In this document: in pieces, positions 59,218 to 64,000 of the stretch
How positions within the stretch are numbered: position 1 is the first letter of the stretch
Layout: the number at the start of each line of letters is the position of its first letter
NCBI GenBank assembly: GCA_023212725.1
Contig: JALBYF010000032.1
Location: 144,012 to 208,011 of the forward strand
From: Tranzscheliella williamsii
Taxonomy: Eukaryota; Basidiomycota; Ustilaginomycetes; Ustilaginales; Ustilaginaceae
Direction: 5' to 3'
Length of the DNA: 64,000 bases
Program-made: the position numbers and the translations under genes
The notes under the pieces: model-generated
Seen by the model: only the letters and a program-made list of their open reading frames with translations
Database searches by the model: none
Told to the model about the DNA's origin: nothing

Positions 59218-60972
59218 ATGCCTTCCAACGAGTCCTTGTCGTCTGCCAAGACTAGGACCTTCTGGTTCCGTGATGCCATCGTTTACCAAATCTGGCCCGC
59301 TTCTTACAAGGATAGCAACGATGACGGCGTCGGCGATATCCAGGGCATCATCTCCTCTCTCGACTACATAAAATCGCTCGGCGTCAACACCATCTGGATC
59401 TCGCCCATGTACGACTCTCCCCAGGTCGACATGGGCTACGATATCTCCGATTACGAGTCCGTCTACCCCCCTTACGGCACCCTGGACGACATGCAAGAGC
59501 TCATCGACCAGTGCCACAACCGAGAAATGAAGATCCTCCTCGACCTTGTCATCAACCATACCTCCGACCAGCACGCCTGGTTCAAAGAGTCTCGCTCATC
59601 TCTTGACAATCCCAAGCGAGATTGGTACATCTGGCGCCCTGCCAAGTACGACGCGGACGGCAACCGTAAGCCGCCGAACAACTGGCGCAGCAACTTCAAC
59701 CAGCCTGCCTGGACCTGGGACGAAGCCACGCAGCAGTACTATCTCCACCTTTTCTGCCCCGAACAGCCCGACCTCAACTGGACCAACGAAGAATGCCGCA
59801 AGACCATCTACAAGAGCGCCATGGAGTTTTGGCTGGAGCGGGGCGTCAACGGCTTCCGCGTCGACACTGTCAACATGTATTCCAAGCCGATGGATTTCCC
59901 CGACGCGCCCATCGTGGACGAGGGGGCCGAAACGCAGCCGGCCGGCATGCTCTATTGCAACGGCCCTGAGATGCACACCTATCTCAAGGAGATGGGGGCG
60001 ATTCTCGAAAAGTACGACGCCATGACCGTTGGCGAGCTGCCGTGCACGCCCAACACCGAGGATGTCGTCCGCTATGTCTCGGCCAAGGAGAACGAGCTGA
60101 GCGAGGTCTTCCAGTTTGATATCGTCGACCTCGGACGCAGCCCATTTGACGGCTTCAAGGTTTCGCGCTTCGACTTGCCCGACTTCAAGCGGGTGATCAA
60201 CAAATGGCAGCGCTTTACCGAGGGCAACGATGCTTGGACGACTGTCTTTCTAGAGAACCACGATCAGTCGCGGAGCATCTCGCGCTTTGCGTCGGACAAG
60301 CCAGAGCACATTGCCGATTCGGGCAAGCTGCTGGCCCTGCTCATGATGACGCTGACCGGCACGGTCTACGTGTATCAGGGCCAGGAGATCGGGATGACCA
60401 ATGTATCTCCGGACTGGGTTATTGACGAGTATCTGGATGTGAACAGCATCAACTACTATGCCATGGTGAAGGCCAAGACGAAAGGGAACAAGGAGGCGCT
60501 CGCCCAGGCGCTGGGGAGCATCAACAAGGTGTCACGGGACAGTGGGCGGACGCCGGTGCAGTGGACGGCCGAGGCGAATGGGGGGTTTAGCCGGACGCCG
60601 GCGACGCGGCCGTGGATGCGGGCCAACGACAACTACACGCACATCAACGTCGCGGGCCAGGAGGGTGATCCCGCGTCGGTCCTTTCCTTCTACAGGCGCG
60701 CCATTGCCGCGCGCAAGCAGCGCGCCTCGCTGCTCGGCCGCGGCGCCTTCCGCCTGCTCGACCCCGACAACACCTGCCTCTTCCAGTTCCTCAAGCTCGC
60801 CGACTCCGGCGAGCGCGCCTTCGTCGTCCTCAACTTCTCCGACCGCGACCAGCACTACGCCCTCCCCCCCGCCGCAGGCACCGCACCCACCCCCCTCCTC
60901 GACACCCGCGACAACCCCACCCCCGGCCTCCTCAAGCCCTTCCACGGCCGCCTCTACGTGTCTCCCGCCTAA
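59218..60972 (+). CDS. GH13 alpha-glucosidase (maltase)
   Basis: This 584-residue, intronless protein has the same length as yeast maltases. It has no signal peptide, so it is intracellular and would split maltose imported by the neighbouring permease. GH13 regions are DLVINH (109-114), GFRVDT with nucleophile D216, VGELP with acid/base E273, and ENHDQS with D349. The early WISPMYDSPQVDMGYDISDY block and the QGQEIGMTN block are typical. The residue after the nucleophile is threonine; in yeast enzymes Thr here goes with maltase and Val with isomaltase activity, which favours maltase. The 3' end faces pantothenate kinase with 173 bp between stops. Confidence 0.95.
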   Translation: MPSNESLSSAKTRTFWFRDAIVYQIWPASYKDSNDDGVGDIQGIISSLDYIKSLGVNTIWISPMYDSPQVDMGYDISDYESVYPPYGTLDDMQELIDQCHNREMKILLDLVINHTSDQHAWFKESRSSLDNPKRDWYIWRPAKYDADGNRKPPNNWRSNFNQPAWTWDEATQQYYLHLFCPEQPDLNWTNEECRKTIYKSAMEFWLERGVNGFRVDTVNMYSKPMDFPDAPIVDEGAETQPAGMLYCNGPEMHTYLKEMGAILEKYDAMTVGELPCTPNTEDVVRYVSAKENELSEVFQFDIVDLGRSPFDGFKVSRFDLPDFKRVINKWQRFTEGNDAWTTVFLENHDQSRSISRFASDKPEHIADSGKLLALLMMTLTGTVYVYQGQEIGMTNVSPDWVIDEYLDVNSINYYAMVKAKTKGNKEALAQALGSINKVSRDSGRTPVQWTAEANGGFSRTPATRPWMRANDNYTHINVAGQEGDPASVLSFYRRAIAARKQRASLLGRGAFRLLDPDNTCLFQFLKLADSGERAFVVLNFSDRDQHYALPPAAGTAPTPLLDTRDNPTPGLLKPFHGRLYVSPA

Positions 60973-61145
60973 CACCCCCTCCCCCGCGCAGCGCTGTCCC
61001 ATCGTACGACCCCATGTCCAGATAGATCTTATACGCACGGCTCAAACCGACACACTAACGAATTGATTGTCCAGCTGTACTATTAAGTTGTACTATTACA
61101 AGGGCGAGCGCGGCGCGGGACTGTTGTGCTGGTGCAGTGTGGGCG

Positions 61146-63398
61146 CTACGACGCGCGGTGCGCCGGGGCGTGGTGGGCGATCTGCTGCGCATCCTGGTTG
61201 GCGATGAGCGTGTCGAGCGAGGCAAGCAGGTTGTCCAGCTTGCCTTCCAGGCCGCCGACGACCTCTTCGGTCTGCTCGAGGTTGACCAGCAGGCTCAGGA
61301 TCTCGTCCCGGTCGCTCTCCGCCGCGGCGAGCGCGCCTGCGTTGGCGCTCTCCCCGCCGTTGCTGAGCGTGCCCGCAGGGATCTGGAGCGAGCTGAGCGA
61401 CGCCAAGATCTCGTTCAGCTGGACCGCCTCCTCCCGGCCCTCTTCCGTGCCGCCGTCCTGCTCTTCGCTGGCAGCCTCATGGGATCGTTGTGGCACAGGT
61501 GTTTGCGAGCCTGAATCCGTCGTGACAGCCTCCGCTGCAGTTACCGGTTGCGACAAAACGCCATTGAGGAAATCCAGATCCGACATCGGTTCTTGCGCCG
61601 AGAACGACGATGATGTCACATCTGCCAAACTTCTAGTACGCCGTGGCGAGCCGTCGCCGGAGACGGCGATGACGGTGGATGTGCCGGCCGCCGCCGTTTC
61701 GTCGACCTGTTCCGAAAGCAGCGATAGGGGCCGGCTCAGCGCCGACGGTACGGCGGGCGTAGATGGGGCCACGCCCATCATGGCGGCTGCTGCTGCCGCT
61801 GCTGCCCGCGGATTGGCGAGGGTGGTGGGGTCTTGCGACACATGCTTGATCCATGCGCCGATGGCACCTAGATACCCTTCATGGCGGAGAAAGAAGGCGC
61901 GCTTGGTACCCTTGCTCCAGAAGCGAATGGCATACGACAGCGTGCTGATGGTAGCCTGGTGGCCACGGATGAAACAGCCGCCAAAATAGATACGGTCAAG
62001 GTTGTACTTTTCGGCATTCATGTGGGCGATCTGACCAATGTTGTTCGAAATAGCATAGAGGAGAGACTTGCAGATATCTTCGGATCTGAACTTTTTTCGT
62101 CGCTCGCCCGCCGTTTTCGGAGTAGGCAAATTGGGATCCTTGCGGAAGACTTTGCCAAAGGAGGATGCGATGGTGGAGCTCTTCAAGCCGAGGTGATTGA
62201 GGCCGACGGAGCCATAAATATCGCCGACAAGCATGTCCACAGTAGAGTTGTCGCCCTGTTCAGAGAGCTCGAGCATCTCATCGAAGCTGTCTGCTTCAGT
62301 GAGTAGCGAGAGAAGGCCCCAAAGCGTACCGCCACCCAGTGAGGTGCCCGAGACACGCTCGAACTTGCCGAAATCATCCACTTTGATGATGGAGACACCG
62401 GAGCCGATGTTGACCAGCAAGCAGGGGAGCTTGGGGGATGGGTGCGAATCAAAGACAGGAGCATAGAGAGGGGGGTTGGGCGATGGACGTGGGAGCGGAT
62501 GTTGCAGAGGGACGGAAGAGCGCAGTGCCTGAGCATCGGCACGGGCCTCCGGGTTGGAGGGGAGCGGCGAGTGGAGCGCTGCGACGAGCTCGTCGGAATA
62601 CCAGAAGACCTCATCAGGAATCAGGGTGATGAAATTGAGGCCGGTGATCAGACAGTCCATCTCGTCCTCCCTGTTGACCTCGATGCCGAGCTCCTGTTCG
62701 AAGAGGTCGTACATCAGATGAGCGCCACCGCCCGTGGCCATGAGCTTGACACCTTTGCGCATGTCCTCGATGGACACGCCATTCGTCGCTGCTGACCGCT
62801 CGATCAGCTCTCGGAGGAAAGTGATGCAGCTTTCGATGTCCGAGGTTTCCCACTTGACAAAGTTGAGTCTGCCTCCTGGCAAGGCAGCCGGAAGAGAGCG
62901 ACGCTTGAGCAAGGTGGAGTGGATCGCCGAGGCGGACGCGAGCTGGGGCGAGCTGAGAATCGCAGTGGGAGTCAATGTGCCAGACGCTATGCCGTATTCG
63001 CTCTGCAACGGAGGAGTGCGTGGCGCGCTCGTGCTGGAAGAGGTCTGACGAGCGTGGAACTCGAAGGCGCTAGGCTTGGGAGATATCGTCGCAGGCGTCC
63101 GAGAAGAGGTTGTTGGGTAGGGCAGAGGAGCGCTGACGAAATCGGGCGAGCCAGGGTTCGAGCCGCTGGCAGGCGAGGAGGTCTCGGTGGAGCGTGAGCG
63201 GGTAAAATAGACGACTTTGGCGAGAGAACCTCCAACGTCGACGGCAATATGGGAGACGGCTTCGATGTGATTCGGCAGATAGATATCTCTGCTGTCCCTC
63301 TGATCCGGGCTGGATGTGCCATCTTCCATAATCTTGGCCCCACGAGTATCAACGAAGATCTCGACGGGCGGCGCCGGGAAGGTCTGGTGGCTGTTCAT
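61146..63398 (-). CDS. CAB1: Pantothenate kinase (eukaryotic type II) with long C-terminal extension
   Basis: This 750-residue protein starts at ATG 63398; open codons before it lack an ATG. It phosphorylates pantothenate, the first and controlling step of coenzyme A synthesis. Motifs are VDVGGSLAKVVYF (phosphate-binding, about 52-64), KWETSDIESC, ATGGGAHLMYDLFEQELG, DEMDCLITGLNF, LVNIGSGVSI, SGTSLGGGTLWGL and GDIYG, ending with the YFGGCFIRG and GAIGAW region. The kinase core ends near residue 505. About 245 further residues follow: an Ala-rich linker, acidic Ser/Glu-rich stretches and a leucine-rich helical end (EILSLLVNLEQTEEVVGGL). Yeast Cab1 is 367 residues, so both the insert-rich core and the tail are unusual. 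Confidence 0.92.
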   Translation of the reverse strand: MNSHQTFPAPPVEIFVDTRGAKIMEDGTSSPDQRDSRDIYLPNHIEAVSHIAVDVGGSLAKVVYFTRSRSTETSSPASGSNPGSPDFVSAPLPYPTTSSRTPATISPKPSAFEFHARQTSSSTSAPRTPPLQSEYGIASGTLTPTAILSSPQLASASAIHSTLLKRRSLPAALPGGRLNFVKWETSDIESCITFLRELIERSAATNGVSIEDMRKGVKLMATGGGAHLMYDLFEQELGIEVNREDEMDCLITGLNFITLIPDEVFWYSDELVAALHSPLPSNPEARADAQALRSSVPLQHPLPRPSPNPPLYAPVFDSHPSPKLPCLLVNIGSGVSIIKVDDFGKFERVSGTSLGGGTLWGLLSLLTEADSFDEMLELSEQGDNSTVDMLVGDIYGSVGLNHLGLKSSTIASSFGKVFRKDPNLPTPKTAGERRKKFRSEDICKSLLYAISNNIGQIAHMNAEKYNLDRIYFGGCFIRGHQATISTLSYAIRFWSKGTKRAFFLRHEGYLGAIGAWIKHVSQDPTTLANPRAAAAAAAAMMGVAPSTPAVPSALSRPLSLLSEQVDETAAAGTSTVIAVSGDGSPRRTRSLADVTSSSFSAQEPMSDLDFLNGVLSQPVTAAEAVTTDSGSQTPVPQRSHEAASEEQDGGTEEGREEAVQLNEILASLSSLQIPAGTLSNGGESANAGALAAAESDRDEILSLLVNLEQTEEVVGGLEGKLDNLLASLDTLIANQDAQQIAHHAPAHRAS

Positions 63399-64000
63399 GG
63401 TGCGTAAATCTGTGCGCCGTTTGGCAGTTGATATACACCGACACTTCGGACGAATCGTTCGCTGCGGACCTGTCGGAGCTAACTGCTTCTTCAACCTCCC
63501 GCAGCCAAGGTAAAGGTGTCCTTGCTAGCCTTATCGGCCCGATTGAGGGGGGAAGCAGCGCAACTCAGCGCAGCAGCCAAGTCGACGCAACAGCGAGAGC
63601 AGTTCGAGCGTGCGATTAACGGGTCGTTCCGCTGCTTGACTAGGAAGAGCCGCGCGAGACGGTGGGCAGCCTGTGATGTGCTGACGACAAGCACAATCAC
63701 AATTTAAAGATGGCCAAAGCTCGGTGCTCCCAGACAGCTGACGATCGACTACTACGGCCGGATGGGGAGGTTGTTGAATAGGCTTCAGGAGCGCGAGCGG
63801 CGTCGGGATCAGGCGATGACTGCCTAAAGCCATGATTTTCCCCGACTTCGGAATTAGCGAAAGAAAGAGCTAGAGTGGAGATAACCCCATGAATTATAAA
63901 GGGAAATGATTCATCGACCCGCTAACTCGCTAACCCGACCCAGATTCCCGATTAGCGATCCGGCCGAATGCTTTCGTTCAGCAGTCACAGTAGCTATGAT
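63399..64000. other. Upstream region of pantothenate kinase
   Basis: About 600 bp to the window edge. It holds the pantothenate-kinase promoter. A small cluster of GCTAAC and ATTAGCGA strings lies near 63850-63960. No gene seen. Confidence 0.5.

Noticed and set aside
1..64000. CRISPR arrays, rRNA genes or bacterial-type operons
   Set aside because: None seen. The intron signals and gene families are eukaryotic, and the small tandem repeats have no spacer structure.

Overview
The window looks like nuclear DNA of a basidiomycete yeast or smut fungus, most likely Ustilaginomycotina. Genes are long and mostly intronless. The few introns are short (63 to 145 nt) with GTAAGT or GTACGT-type donors, and some have a CTAAC branch site. 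Intergenic DNA is moderately GC-rich. The G-alpha protein has its switch glutamine at residue 206 and matches the Ustilago maydis Gpa3 type. The species cannot be named from sequence alone.

Layout. 1-4488 (minus): a two-ORF non-LTR retrotransposon that runs off the left edge. Its 5' end stops 14 nt short of a tRNA-Thr(AGU) gene at 4502. 5-18 kb: housekeeping genes, namely glycogen branching enzyme, Gpa3-type G-alpha, a WDR59/Mtc5-like protein, and PXR1 (divergent from the last). 18.6-26.3 kb: a small two-exon membrane-type gene, a second tRNA-Thr(AGU), and a second complete non-LTR element of the same type. This second element lies in exactly the same arrangement, about 10 nt upstream of the tRNA and pointing away from it. 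26.9-43 kb: an HNH protein, a single-pass membrane protein, two zinc alcohol dehydrogenases in tandem, a FAR-17a/AIG1-like membrane protein, choline sulfatase, a TatD/Scn1 hydrolase, and an inositol-type transporter. 45-52 kb: a giant DH-BAR-SH3 Rho GEF. 53-61 kb: an ACS-family transporter, then a divergent pair of maltose permease and maltase (a MAL-like cluster). 61-63.4 kb: pantothenate kinase with a long C-terminal extension.

The most striking observation is the pair of retrotransposons. Their proteins are only about half identical, so they are separate lineages. Both have open reading frames, both abut a tRNA-Thr(AGU) gene at the same distance and orientation, and both carry YADN instead of YADD in the reverse-transcriptase catalytic box. 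Together these suggest a tRNA-gene-targeting non-LTR family with an altered active site.

Intron coordinates were worked out by hand from splice signals, frame and family conservation. Family assignments come from recognised motifs, not from database searches. Non-ATG upstream extensions were discarded in favour of the first sensible ATG.
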